A stretch of 64,000 nt of DNA from Sphingomonadales bacterium (GCA_019455285.1 JACFMS010000002.1:1-64000), one strand, 5' to 3'. Counted from the stretch's first letter, positions 25,493 through 35,000 are shown. The notes: generated by a model from the sequence alone, not told the origin. Numbers and translations are program-made.

Positions 25493-26977
25493 TTACTTTG
25501 CGGGTCTTGGCGGCGGTTCCGCCGCGCGCCCCTCTTGCCGTTGTCGTTCCGCCTCGCGGCGGTCTTCTTCCACCTGCGCCAAGAGCCGCGCCGCGCGCGC
25601 CGAGTCCTCGGCATAGCGGATGCGCTCGCGCACAAAACCTACCTGCTGGTCGCGCCGCTGCTGGTCGTGGCGCTCTTTCAGTTCCTCGATATGTTCGGCA
25701 CGATCCTGCCGGATGAGTGCGCGAAGGTCGGCGCGCTCGATAGCCTGCCGTTCGCGCAGATGTTTCCATGTGGTATCTCGCTCTAGGCGTTTCTCCGCGC
25801 CACGTCCCGGATTGAGGCGGTTTTGCAGGGCTTCGATATATCCCTCGATGCCGGATAATTTCCCGTCACGGGTGAAGCGCTCGCGCTCGGCCTGCTGCTG
25901 GCGTCGCAGGCCGTCTATCTTTTCGCGCGCTTCAAGGAAGAGCACATGCCGGAGTTGGCGCAGTTCTGCATTGTGCCATGCGGTGAGTTTGTTCGCCTCG
26001 GCCTGTTCGCGCGCGGCCAAGGCCGCCGCGACGGCGGGCGCGAGTTCCGGCGTGCCGGAATCCTGTTCCCGCGCGTCCGGTGTCTCGCCCTGCGTCTCCG
26101 GCGCTGGCGCGAGATCTTCGACGGGCGGGCGCTGCATCTCGAATGCAGGCGGCTCGGCATCCTGTTTCCGGTCGCGCTGCTGGGCTTTGGCTTCGTTGGC
26201 GGCGGGGAGGCTATCGCGCTCAACATCCGCCATGAAGGCCCGCGCTTCGGCGGCCTTCATTTTGAGTTCGCGGCTCAGGCTGTAAACGCTGCCCTCCGGC
26301 CCGACGAGCACGAAGTCCTTGCTGTCACCCCGCGCCAGTACATAGCCCGCTTCTTCCACGGCGGCCTTAAACGCCATGCCGCTGTCACAGGATGATTTGA
26401 GCGCCGCAAGCTGCGCGCGCCGCTCTTGTGTGGAAAGGCCGCTGCGTTCGGCCTGTTGATGCTCCGCATGGCTGACATCCGCGCGCGGAAACTCCGGCTG
26501 CTTGGCGCGGTCGCGCTTGGCGTGTTTCCCCGGCACATGTTCATGACCGAACTCGCGTTCCAGCTTGAGGCTGGCGCGCTCATGGGCGAGATAGTTATTG
26601 CTGTCCGAGCGCATGGTCATGGTTTCGAGGTCGGTGCGGCACCAGACGATATGGATGTGCTGGCGGCCCTTCTTTTCATGCAGGACGACGGCGCGGGGCT
26701 GGCCGTCTAGCCCGAGTTCTTGTTCCAGAACCTCCACGGCACGCGCCCATTGCTGGGGCGTCATCTCATAGCGGGCGTCGGGGTCGATATTGACGTGATA
26801 GAGGCCCTTCTTGCCGCGCGTACCCTCCGAGAGGGTTTGCCAGTCGCGGAAGGTCGCGGCCAGGTCATCGATGCCGGAGTGTAGTTCCAGCACCTCCATG
26901 TGCTCGTTGGTGTCGGTGCGCTGAAGGTGGGCGGCAAGCTGGCGGGGTCCGGCGCGTGAGCCTCCTTTGATAATCAT
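25493..26977 (-). CDS. Relaxase / mobilization nuclease
   Basis: A 494-residue relaxase of the MobA/VirD2 superfamily that should nick oriT and pilot the strand. The N-terminal catalytic domain has the metal-binding His motif, HEKKGRQHIHIVWCRTD, near residue 104. Where Tyr-relaxases of this group have the nucleophile, this protein reads RQLAAHLQRTDTNEHMEV, with His in place of Tyr; the first Tyr of the protein is near residue 60. The C-terminal half is a long charged helical region (AAREQAEANKL to RREAERQRQEG), probably coiled coil. It is co-transcribed with mobC (9-bp gap). Confidence 0.85.
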   Translation of the reverse strand: MIIKGGSRAGPRQLAAHLQRTDTNEHMEVLELHSGIDDLAATFRDWQTLSEGTRGKKGLYHVNIDPDARYEMTPQQWARAVEVLEQELGLDGQPRAVVLHEKKGRQHIHIVWCRTDLETMTMRSDSNNYLAHERASLKLEREFGHEHVPGKHAKRDRAKQPEFPRADVSHAEHQQAERSGLSTQERRAQLAALKSSCDSGMAFKAAVEEAGYVLARGDSKDFVLVGPEGSVYSLSRELKMKAAEARAFMADVERDSLPAANEAKAQQRDRKQDAEPPAFEMQRPPVEDLAPAPETQGETPDAREQDSGTPELAPAVAAALAAREQAEANKLTAWHNAELRQLRHVLFLEAREKIDGLRRQQQAERERFTRDGKLSGIEGYIEALQNRLNPGRGAEKRLERDTTWKHLRERQAIERADLRALIRQDRAEHIEELKERHDQQRRDQQVGFVRERIRYAEDSARAARLLAQVEEDRREAERQRQEGRAAEPPPRPAK

Positions 26978-26986
26978 GCCGCAGCC

Positions 26987-27511
26987 TCACGGTTTGGGCG
27001 GCGGCATGAACTTGGACAATCCCGCAGGCGGGACGGCCTCCGGCGCTGCCGGTGCCGGGATTGGAGCCGGTGCAGATATCGAGGCCAGCGGCGGTGCCGC
27101 TAGGGCGCTATCCGGTTCCTTGCCAAGCGCCCCATAGATAAGGCTACGGATGTGGGCGAAGTCGGCCAACGCTTCGCGCAGGTCCGGCAAGACGGTCTCC
27201 GCCTCGCCGCCTGTATGCAGGTAGCGGGCAATCTGGTTCAGATTGCTACCGGTCTTGCCAAGGTGGCCGAGAATTTGACGCAGCGCAGCACTGTCGGCAG
27301 GGACGCGCCGCTGTGCGCGGGGACCGGCTTCGCCGATGAGCGCCGCACGGGCGAACGCGGCGGCGGCCATACCCGCCCTGTCGGCGCGGGCGAGAAACGC
27401 CGACTTCTCGTCGGGCGTGACGCGGGCATAGATGGTGGCGGTGCGTTGCCGCCGTTCCGACTTGCGCCGCCCGGAAGGGCTGTGCTCTGAGCCGCTATCG
27501 CTCAAGCGCAT
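26987..27511 (-). CDS. mobC: MobC-type relaxosome protein
   Basis: A 174-residue accessory protein of the relaxosome. A ribbon-helix-helix-like part, RQRTATIYARVTPDEKSAFL (residues about 20-40), is followed by the MobC signature: ILGHLGKTGSNLNQIARYLH (with GSNLNQIAR) and a helical tail ending in Pro/Ala repeats. Such proteins bind oriT and help the relaxase open it. The start ATG 27509-27511 has AAAGGAG directly against it, an unusually short spacing. Upstream in-frame sequence is repeat-like and not counted as coding. Confidence 0.85.
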   Translation of the reverse strand: MRLSDSGSEHSPSGRRKSERRQRTATIYARVTPDEKSAFLARADRAGMAAAAFARAALIGEAGPRAQRRVPADSAALRQILGHLGKTGSNLNQIARYLHTGGEAETVLPDLREALADFAHIRSLIYGALGKEPDSALAAPPLASISAPAPIPAPAAPEAVPPAGLSKFMPPPKP

Positions 27512-28054
27512 CTCCTTTCTGCCGGACGTATCCGGCTGCGGGGTCGAGGGGGTATCCCCCTCCGTCAGGGTGCAGGGGCATGAAAGCCGCCTGCGCGTCG
27601 TCCAGAGCGCGCAAGCTCTGGCCGTGGGCGCCGGGACGCGGAAGTCTCCGGCGAGTGGTCGAGGGGTGCGATAACCCCTTGTCTGGTTCCAAGGACGACG
27701 TGCCTTGGTGGGTGCCGAGGGCGAAGCCCCGGTCATGGGTCGCAGGGAGCACGAAGGCTCCCCGCACGGGTGCAGGGGTGTGAAACCCCTTGCTCGGGAG
27801 GGATGCAACGGGAGGGCGAAGCGCCTTCCTTGCCAAGCCAGCACCTTCAGGTGCGGGGTGTGGACGGTCAGTCCGCACATGGCTTGCACACTCTCCTAAG
27901 CCATAACTTAGGATAGCACGAGACGTGCTGGGGTGTGAGGTAGCGAGCGCATGTGGCAAGGCGGGGCATCGCCGCCTGCATACAATCGTATGCGACTCAC
28001 TCAGCGCGGGATGAGCCGCAGCATAGCACGAAGGCGGGCGATGCGGTGAACCTT
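27512..28054. other. Mobilization intergenic region, candidate oriT
   Basis: A 540-bp gap between the coupling-protein gene and mobC, dense in short inverted repeats. The most oriT-like part is TCCTAAG-ccataa-CTTAGGA (27894-27913) followed directly by AGCACG-aga-CGTGCT (27915-27929). On the minus strand this reads GCTATCCTAAG, resembling the ATCCTG-type nick regions of MOBP plasmids. A further palindrome, GCATAC-aatc-GTATGC (27978-27993), has relatives near 30.8-31.0 kb. The region must also hold the mobC-relaxase promoter. The left part is a string of short GC hairpins. Confidence 0.5.
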
Positions 28055-30451
28055 TCATCCCGCGCGCTCCCCTTCACCGCCGCCCGTGCCGAGCACGTCG
28101 CGGGCCTCGTTGAGCATCTGCGCGAAACGGGCAGAGCCGCCGGTGTCGGGGTGCACCTTCTGCATCAGCCGCTTCCAAGCGGCCCGCACTTCGGCGGCGG
28201 TTGCCCCCTCCGAAAGGCCGAGAAGGTCGAGCGCTTCCGCGCGCGTCATTTTGCCGTTGGGCTTTGCGGCGCGCTGACGCGCGCCGCCGGACTGGCGGCC
28301 CCCGTGACCGTTTCTTTGGCCGCCGTCCGATTTGCCGCCCCGCACAAAATACGGGTTGTCGTCGTAGGCTAAGGGCGGCTCCCAATAGAGATGCGGATAG
28401 ATGGCGGCCAGCGACGCGAAGGCGTCGGGGAGCCGCCAGTAATCCACGGGCCGGACGTAGTGCGGGCGGTCGGTGGGGTTCAGGACAATCGCCACGTCGC
28501 GCCCCAAGGCCAGCACCTCGTCGGGCATGAGCAGCGGGCGGCCTGTCTCCCCGTAATTGACGTTCTCGCTTTGGCCACCGCCACCGGGGCCGAAGTTCTG
28601 CCCTTCGCCATGCCCGACCGTCTGCACAGTCACTTTGCCCAAGGTTTCCGAGAGGTAATTGGCGCTCTCAAGATCATTGACGTTGCAAAACCATTTGTAA
28701 GCGCAGTTGGACAGGATGGTGCCCGCCGCCGCGCCGTAGAGGTCTTTGAGCTGGTCGAGACCCTGCACAATCAGGGTGAAGTCGATGCCGTAGCCCGACA
28801 TGGTGGCGATATCGCGGGGTAAATCCTCGATGCGTCCCAGCGCCGGAAACTCGTCCATCAAGATCATGCAGCGGTGCGGCGGACGCCCGCCCAGCGGATA
28901 GCGCTTGAAGGTGTGCATGGCCGCCGTGGTCATGAGCCGGAGCCATGTGCGCTGGGTGTCGATACGGTCGGGCGGGATGACCAGATAGACCGTCACCGCT
29001 TCCCGTATCAGGTCGGCCATGTCGAAGGATGATGTGGCGGTGGCGGCTTTGACCTGCGGGTCGGAGAGGAACTTGGTGGCCTCCGACAGGTTGGACATGA
29101 TGCCCGAATAGGTTTCTTGCGCGAGGTCGAGGTACGGGCTGACCATCTCCCGTATCGCCCCGCCGAAGGCGCTGCTGGCCGCCATCGGCACCAGAAACCT
29201 GTCCGTAAAATCCTTCCGGCTCAGGCTCACAATCTCCCGCGCGCGGGCGAGCGTCTTTTGCTCGCCCGGCTGGTCGGTGATCCACAAGAGCACGGCGGTC
29301 AGCACATTCGCGGCGCTGCCTTGCCAATAGCGGTCTTTGTCGCCGGGGGTCGTTGGACAGACCGCCGCAGCAAGCGCCTGCGCCACCGCGACGGCGTTAG
29401 GGTCGTCGCGCACCAGCACGTCCAGCGGATTGAAGGTCGCGGGCGCAAGGCCGCGCTCCTTGAACGTCTCCGCCAGTTCGCCCCACGGGTTAATGACATG
29501 GACGGCGCTATTGAGGGTGCTGCGCCGGATGCGCGCCGTGATGGCGGCGTTCTCGCCCTTGGGGTCGATGACAATCGCCGAGCCGCCATAGCGCAAGAGC
29601 GTCGGCACGATGACGCGAGTGCCTTTGCCCGTGCGGGTGCGCGCGACAATCAGCGTATGATGTTCGGGCGTCGAGAGCACGGGCGCGCCCGCCTGCTGCT
29701 CGATGGGGATGGCTGAAAGCTCGGGGGCGCTGCTCTTGCCGAAAAACACGCCCCTGTGGCCGTCGTATGCGTCGGCAAGGCTATTGCGCACGTCCGCATA
29801 GCGGGCGGAGCCGTAGTTGTCGGACAGGGCGGGTTTTGGCTTCCGTTTACGCCGTTTGTCCTTCACGAGCCAAATCAGTCCGACAACGCCCACGAGCACT
29901 GCCAGCGGGCCGAACAGGCTGGAAAACAGACTGCCGAGAAAACCGATGCTGTCTCGGAACAGGCCCACGGCCATATCCTTGGCAATCCCTGCAAGCGCGG
30001 TGACGTAGTTCCAAGGCGTCGGCTCTTTGGGTGGGGCGTATTGCGCCCTGAGCGCCGCCATGCGCGCGCGCGCGACGCTGTCGGCGGCGCTGCTCAGCAT
30101 GAGGTCTTGGCCGGTGCCGATGCCCTGCCATTTCCGGCGCAGGGCGGTTTCCGCTGCTTGCAGTTCAGCGGCGCGGTTTCGCCATGCCGCCGCGTCAATC
30201 TCGCCTGCCTTGCGGCGGTATTCTCCCCGCGCCAATTCCACGCGGATATCGGCCAGCAACGCCGCATCGCGGTCAAAGAGGCGTTGCTGCGCGGGCGGGA
30301 GCACCAGCCCGCGCGGTTCGCCGCCCTGCCGGAATATCGGATTGTCCTTCTGCCAGCTTGGCGCGGCTTCTTGCGCGGCGGCGGACAAAGGCGACGCGGC
30401 AAGCGTCAGCGCCATGGCGACGGCCCGCAAGGGCTTCGTCGCCGCGCGCAT
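28055..30451 (-). CDS. VirD4/TraG-type coupling protein with C-terminal J domain
   Basis: A 798-residue conjugative ATPase that would link the relaxosome to a secretion channel. A signal-like hydrophobic N-terminus (AVAMALTLAASPLSAAA) precedes an unusually long, helical, probably periplasmic segment (residues about 30-150) and a transmembrane helix (LAVLVGVVGLIWLV). Walker A is in ARTRTGKGTRVIVP (near 274), Walker B in MILMDEFPALG (near 529), and a DPKGEN motif lies between. After a Gly/Arg linker, the last 65 residues form a DnaJ-like J domain with HPD in MQKVHPDTGGS. It overlaps the upstream 161-aa gene (TGATG). Fusion of a J domain to a coupling protein is unusual in my knowledge of the family. 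Confidence 0.9.
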   Translation of the reverse strand: MRAATKPLRAVAMALTLAASPLSAAAQEAAPSWQKDNPIFRQGGEPRGLVLPPAQQRLFDRDAALLADIRVELARGEYRRKAGEIDAAAWRNRAAELQAAETALRRKWQGIGTGQDLMLSSAADSVARARMAALRAQYAPPKEPTPWNYVTALAGIAKDMAVGLFRDSIGFLGSLFSSLFGPLAVLVGVVGLIWLVKDKRRKRKPKPALSDNYGSARYADVRNSLADAYDGHRGVFFGKSSAPELSAIPIEQQAGAPVLSTPEHHTLIVARTRTGKGTRVIVPTLLRYGGSAIVIDPKGENAAITARIRRSTLNSAVHVINPWGELAETFKERGLAPATFNPLDVLVRDDPNAVAVAQALAAAVCPTTPGDKDRYWQGSAANVLTAVLLWITDQPGEQKTLARAREIVSLSRKDFTDRFLVPMAASSAFGGAIREMVSPYLDLAQETYSGIMSNLSEATKFLSDPQVKAATATSSFDMADLIREAVTVYLVIPPDRIDTQRTWLRLMTTAAMHTFKRYPLGGRPPHRCMILMDEFPALGRIEDLPRDIATMSGYGIDFTLIVQGLDQLKDLYGAAAGTILSNCAYKWFCNVNDLESANYLSETLGKVTVQTVGHGEGQNFGPGGGGQSENVNYGETGRPLLMPDEVLALGRDVAIVLNPTDRPHYVRPVDYWRLPDAFASLAAIYPHLYWEPPLAYDDNPYFVRGGKSDGGQRNGHGGRQSGGARQRAAKPNGKMTRAEALDLLGLSEGATAAEVRAAWKRLMQKVHPDTGGSARFAQMLNEARDVLGTGGGEGERAG

Positions 30452-30936
30452 CAGAACGGCCCTCCTTCAGCGGGCGGCGTCCCGTCCGCTCCGTCGCCGG
30501 TCGGCACCGCCAGTTCCGGCGCGCCTTCGGCGGCGCAGACGGCGTTCCACAGTTCCGCATAGTGTGGATGGCTGGTCGGGTTGGTTACGATGGTATGCAG
30601 CAGATTTTCGAGGTGATTGCTGACAATCTGCGTCAGCAAGCGCGACGGCGGCGCGGGATTCCGCCCGACTCGGGCCGAATCGAGTTTCTCGATGTGCGCG
30701 AGAAGCGCGAGCAATCCCGGTTGCACCTCGAGCGTCACGGATACGGCGTCGCCCGCGTCATTCATCGCGGCGGAAAGCACGGCTTCCAAGCTGCATACAT
30801 CCGTATGCGCGGCGAAGAGGGATTTGAGGTGGGCGAGTTTGGGATGGGGCAGCGCATCGGGCGTGTCGCCTGCGCCGCTTTCCCAAGCGCTTAGCGCTTC
30901 ATCTACTGTTGGTGCGCTCGGCTTGTCCTCCGGCAT
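30451..30936 (-). CDS. Hypothetical transfer-operon protein
   Basis: A 161-residue protein starting MPEDKPSAPTVDEALSAW and directly coupled to the coupling-protein gene (stop and start overlap as TGATG). It is mostly helical, with no cysteine-rich, membrane or enzymatic motif; stretches such as HPKLAHLKSLFAAHTDV and RLLTQIVSNHLENLLHTIV suggest a helical bundle. Position suggests an accessory to the coupling protein, as for TraD-like small proteins, but sequence alone does not show it. It contains one of the CATAC-N4-GTATG palindromes in its coding sequence. Confidence 0.65.
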   Translation of the reverse strand: MPEDKPSAPTVDEALSAWESGAGDTPDALPHPKLAHLKSLFAAHTDVCSLEAVLSAAMNDAGDAVSVTLEVQPGLLALLAHIEKLDSARVGRNPAPPSRLLTQIVSNHLENLLHTIVTNPTSHPHYAELWNAVCAAEGAPELAVPTGDGADGTPPAEGGPF

Positions 30937-30970
30937 GTGGCCCCCGTTAGTAAACATACGCCTGTATGTT
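30793..30970. promoter_or_regulatory. CATAC-N4-GTATG palindromes near the coupling-protein operon start
   Basis: Two near-identical inverted repeats: GCATAC-atcc-GTATGC (30793-30808), inside the first gene, and AACATAC-gcct-GTATGTT (30953-30970), just upstream of it. A third, GCATAC-aatc-GTATGC, lies at 27978-27993 upstream of the mobC-relaxase operon. Shared half-sites and spacing suggest operators for one transfer regulator. Confidence 0.45.
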
Positions 30971-31174
30971 TGTGCGGAGCGGCAACCCGTCTCGGTAGAT
31001 CTTTGCAATGTCCTGCATCGCGGACAGGACGTTGCAGATGTACTTGCGCACAAACGTCTTTCCCCTTCACAATCTAAAGAGACAGGGGGCGCGTCAAGCT
31101 TACCACAGAGAACGCGCAAGCGAAGATGCGCTGGCAATGCAGCGCACGAAAAGCGCCCCCGGATTGGGGGAGAC

Positions 31175-31528
31175 GTGAAATGGTTGTCCTGCGGCACTGA
31201 TTTCATCGTGGCGGACGTGATCCGCTGGCGCGAGCCGGTCTGGAAACCGCAGCCGCGCCATTCCAAGAAAAGGCCGGTCATCACCGGCCATCGCGTTATC
31301 ACGGGGCAAGTCGTCAAGATTGACCGGGGCGGCTGGGTGCATATCGAAGTCACGGCCTGCACGGTCGAGCCTGCGCCGCAATGGCTGCGCCCGCTCTATC
31401 CGCTCAAACGCGGCGAAGCGATACGCCGTCAGCGCGGGAAAATCGGCCGAGGCAAGATAGACCGCCTGCCATGGAGCGACGAAACCGCCCGCGCCGCGAT
31501 TGTCGGCTCGCGCTTCGTGAAGGTGTGA
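31175..31528 (+). CDS. Hypothetical basic protein
   Basis: A 117-residue protein starting at GTG 31175, with GGGGGAG five bases upstream: (M)KWLSCGTDFIVADVIRW to AAIVGSRFVKV. It is rich in Arg, Lys and Trp, with a beta-rich centre (VITGQVVKIDRGGWVHIEV). It is divergent from the transfer operon and upstream of the HigA-like gene. No family recognised; the reading frame continues far upstream without a start signal, so the GTG is chosen on the ribosome site. Confidence 0.55.
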   Translation: MKWLSCGTDFIVADVIRWREPVWKPQPRHSKKRPVITGHRVITGQVVKIDRGGWVHIEVTACTVEPAPQWLRPLYPLKRGEAIRRQRGKIGRGKIDRLPWSDETARAAIVGSRFVKV

Positions 31529-31598
31529 AGCCGCGAGGGCACGGCTATGAACGTGCCGTTGTGCCGGAAGCCGGACACGGCTCACGCTTCAAAGGTTA

Positions 31599-31617
31599 TG
31601 TAAAGCGTGTCTTTACA
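31599..31617. promoter_or_regulatory. Candidate operator upstream of the HigA-like gene
   Basis: A perfect 7-bp inverted repeat, TGTAAAG-cgtgt-CTTTACA, lies about 60 bp before the HigA-like start. HigA-type proteins bind TGTA...TACA palindromes in their own promoters, so this is a likely autoregulatory site that may also control the operon downstream. Confidence 0.55.
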
Positions 31618-31679
31618 GGCAACGATCCGTCCGATAGGCTGAAAGTCGATTCAAGGGGCAATTCAACCGGATACCGCAC

Positions 31680-32003
31680 ATGCCAAATCAGGCCGATGTT
31701 CGGCTAAAGGAACCCGCCCATCCGGGCGGCTTCGTGAAGCATGAAGTGCTGAAACCGCACGGCCTGTCCGTGACAGATGCCGCCGAAGTGCTCGGCGTTA
31801 CACGGCCTGCGCTATCTGCCCTGCTTAACGAGCGGGCGCATCTGTCTTCGGAAATGGCGCTTCGGATCGAGAAGGCGTTTGGTGTCTCCATGGAGACGCT
31901 GATGCGAATGCAGAACAGCTACGACATCGCCCAAGCGCGCAAGCGGGCGGGAGACATCAAGGTCGAGCGATATTCAGGACTGAACACGAAGGGGCGGGCA
32001 TGA
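31680..32003 (+). CDS. HigA-family antitoxin-like repressor (no HigB)
   Basis: A 107-residue XRE-type DNA-binding protein of the HigA addiction-module family. HPGGFVKHEVLKPHGLSV, TDAAEVLGVTRPALSALLN (the helix-turn-helix) and RIEKAFGVSMETLMRMQNSY are diagnostic. HigA normally follows higB, a small RelE-like RNase; no such gene is found in the 150 bp before it or after it. It stands 47 bp before the helicase gene of the modification operon, so its likely present role is repressor of that operon. The ribosome site is weak. Confidence 0.85.
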   Translation: MPNQADVRLKEPAHPGGFVKHEVLKPHGLSVTDAAEVLGVTRPALSALLNERAHLSSEMALRIEKAFGVSMETLMRMQNSYDIAQARKRAGDIKVERYSGLNTKGRA

Positions 32004-32049
32004 CGGGGCTTAGTTTCAAGGGCAAAGAGTTTGTTAGAGCGGATCGCTG

Positions 32050-35000
32050 ATGAAACTTCTGCGTAACACCGGAAATGAGCGGGTTATTGATCGGCTGCGA
32101 GAATGGCTTCAGCCGGATTCCGCGGTTGATCTTATGTCGCCGGAGTTCTCGCTCTACGCATTTGCCGAAACCCACGATCATTTGAAGAAGGCCGGGCGCT
32201 GCCGCCTTCTGCTCGGCTCAGACGCAGCCCTTGCTGAAACCCTTTACGGCGGATCAGGTGACATTGCCGCGCGCGGCAAACTCCAAGGGCGTTGGCTGGC
32301 CAAACAAGCCGGTGAATGGCTGAACAAGCACGCCGAGGTTCGGCACGTGCCGACAGCTCCACCTCAATCCATGATCGTCGTTTCTAGCAACGACGACCGC
32401 CACGTCCTGACCGGCACATGCCCGTTCACGACCGAAGGTCTGGGCATCACGCCCGGCGACCAGCTTGGCCTTGTTCAGTTGTCCGATACGGACGCGGAAG
32501 CTGCGGCGTATGCTGATTGGTTTCAAGTGAGCTGGAACGCCCTTAAGCCGACAGGAAGCCAGCTTGCTGCCCGTCTCGACGATGCAGCAAACCAGCGCCC
32601 GCCTTCGCTCCTGTATTTTAAGGTGCTCTACGAGCTTTTCCGCGACATCGGCGAGGAGCTTGACGAGGAGCGGATTATCAAATCCGCCACCGGTATTCGG
32701 AACACCACCGTCTGGAACAAACTTTTCAAGTTCCAGCGAGACGGCGTGGTCGGCGCTATCGACAAGCTAGAGCGCATCGGCGGCTGCATCATCGCCGACA
32801 GTGTCGGCCTTGGCAAAACCTTCGAGGCCCTTGCTGTCATCAAATACTACGAGCTGCGCAACGACCGCGTCCTTGTCCTCTGCCCCAAGCGTCTGCGCGA
32901 TAACTGGACGCTCTACAAGGCCAACGACCGTCGCAATATCCTCGCGTCAGACCGCTTCAACTACGACGTGCTCAATCACACCGACCTGTCTCGCGAGGGC
33001 GGCATGTCGGGTGACATCGACCTTAGCCACGTCAACTGGGGCAATTATGACCTTGTCGTGATCGACGAGTCCCATAACTTCCGCAACAAGGCGACCCATA
33101 AGGATCGCGATACCCGTTACGACCATTTGATGAAGCGCATCATCAAAGCGGGCGTCAAAACCAAGGTGCTCATGTTGTCGGCCACGCCCGTCAACAATCG
33201 CCTTGCCGACCTCAAGAACCAGATCGCCTTTATGACCGAAGGCAATGACCTCGCACTCGCGGGCCACGGCATCCAGAGCATCGAGGCGACCATCCGCAAG
33301 GCGCAGACGCAGTTCAACCGCTGGCTGGACCTGCCCGAAACCGACCGCCGCCCGACGCGGCTGATGGACATGCTCGGCTTCGATTATTTCAAGCTGCTCG
33401 ACCTGCTGACCATCGCGCGTTCCCGCAAGCACGTCCAACGCTATTACGGCACCGAGGAAACCGGCCAGTTCCCAGAACGCTTACGGCCAGTCAACATCAA
33501 GGCCGATGTGGACCTTGCCGGAGAATTCCGGCCTATCCGCGAGATCAACAACGAAATCAGGCGGCTCACGCTCGCTGCCTATGCGCCGCTGCGCTACGTT
33601 CTTCCGCACAAGCAGTCCGTCTATGACGAGAAATACAGCACCAAGATCAGGGGCGGCGAAAGCTTTTTCCGGCAGGTGGACCGCGAGGAAAGCCTCATCC
33701 ACCTGCTTCGCGTCAATATTCTTAAGCGTATGGAAAGCTCCGTCGCGTCCTTCGCACTGACCATCAAGCGCCAGCTTGCGGACGTGAACGCGCTGTTGGC
33801 AAAGCTCGACGCCCACGATGAGAGCGTGGACGAGGTTTCCATCGACGATATTGATATAGACGATCCCGCCTTCGAGGCTCTGCTGATCGGGCGCAAGGTC
33901 AAGGTCTTGCTGCATGACGTGGACCGTGTTCGCTGGCGGCAGGATTTAATCGAGGACCGCAACCGGCTCGCCACGTTGCTATCTGCCGCGCAGGCTGTCA
34001 CGCCGGAGCGCGACGCTAAGCTGGCCGCCTTGCGTGAGGTGATCGCCAGCAAGGTCGCCACGCCGATCAACGGCGAGAACCGCAAAATCCTGCTGTTCAC
34101 GGCCTTCGCGGACACGGCGGACTATCTCTACGCACAGCTTGCGAGCTGGGCAAAGAACGAGCTTGGCCTCGAAACCGCTGTCGTCAGCGGCACGGGAGCG
34201 AACAAGACGACCCTGCGCGGGCTGCGTGGTGACATGAGTTCAATCCTCTCCGCTTTTTCTCCGCGCTCGAAAGAGCGACCGGAGGAAATGAGCGCCGAAG
34301 GCCAGATCGACCTGCTCATTGCCACCGATTGCATTTCCGAAGGCCAGAACCTTCAGGACTGCGATTTTCTCACCAATTACGATATTCATTGGAACCCTGT
34401 CCGGATCATCCAGCGGTTCGGGCGTATCGACCGTATCGGCTCGACCAACACCCGCATCCAGTTGGTCAATTTCTGGCCCAACATGGAGCTGGACGAATAT
34501 CTCGACCTCGAATCCCGCGTCAGCGGGCGCATGGTGCTGCTCGACGTGTCCGCGACTGGCGAGGAAAACGTCATTGAGTTTCAGGCCGGAAACCAGATGA
34601 ACGACCTCGAATACCGCCGCGCCCAACTGCAAAAATTGCAGGACGCTGTGATCGACCTTGAAGACTTGTCGAGCGGCGTCTCCATCGCCGACCTCACGCT
34701 CAACGATTTCCGCATCGACCTTGCCGGATATATGCGCGAGCACCGGGAGCGGCTGGAAAGCCTGCCGCCCGGCACCTACGCCGTGGTGCCCGCACCCGAC
34801 GCATCCGCGCCCGAAAACGATCTGCCTTCCGGTGCCATTTTCTGCCTGCGGGCTGTCGGCGAGGCGGCGGAGAGCGCCGCCGAACCCGGCTATCCGCTGA
34901 GTCCCAACTTCGTTGTCCATGTAAGCGACGATGGCGAAGTGCTGTTGCCTTATACGCAGGCCAAGCAGGTACTCGACCGGCTCAAGAAGGCTGCCATCGG

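Noticed and set aside
25479-25769. Extension of the frame after the relaxase up to an ATG at 25769
   Set aside because: This part overlaps the relaxase gene in another frame and is Arg/Pro/Ala-rich shadow sequence.
27512-27889. Longer MobC start
   Set aside because: The extra 126 codons come from repeat-rich hairpin DNA; MobC similarity and a ribosome site begin at 27511.
30617-31174. Long N-terminal extension of the 117-aa basic protein
   Set aside because: It is antisense to the transfer-operon gene and its promoter; a GTG with strong ribosome site lies at 31175.
31381-31707. HigB toxin partner of the HigA-like gene
   Set aside because: The translated sequence lacks RelE/HigB patterns and runs through the operator palindrome.
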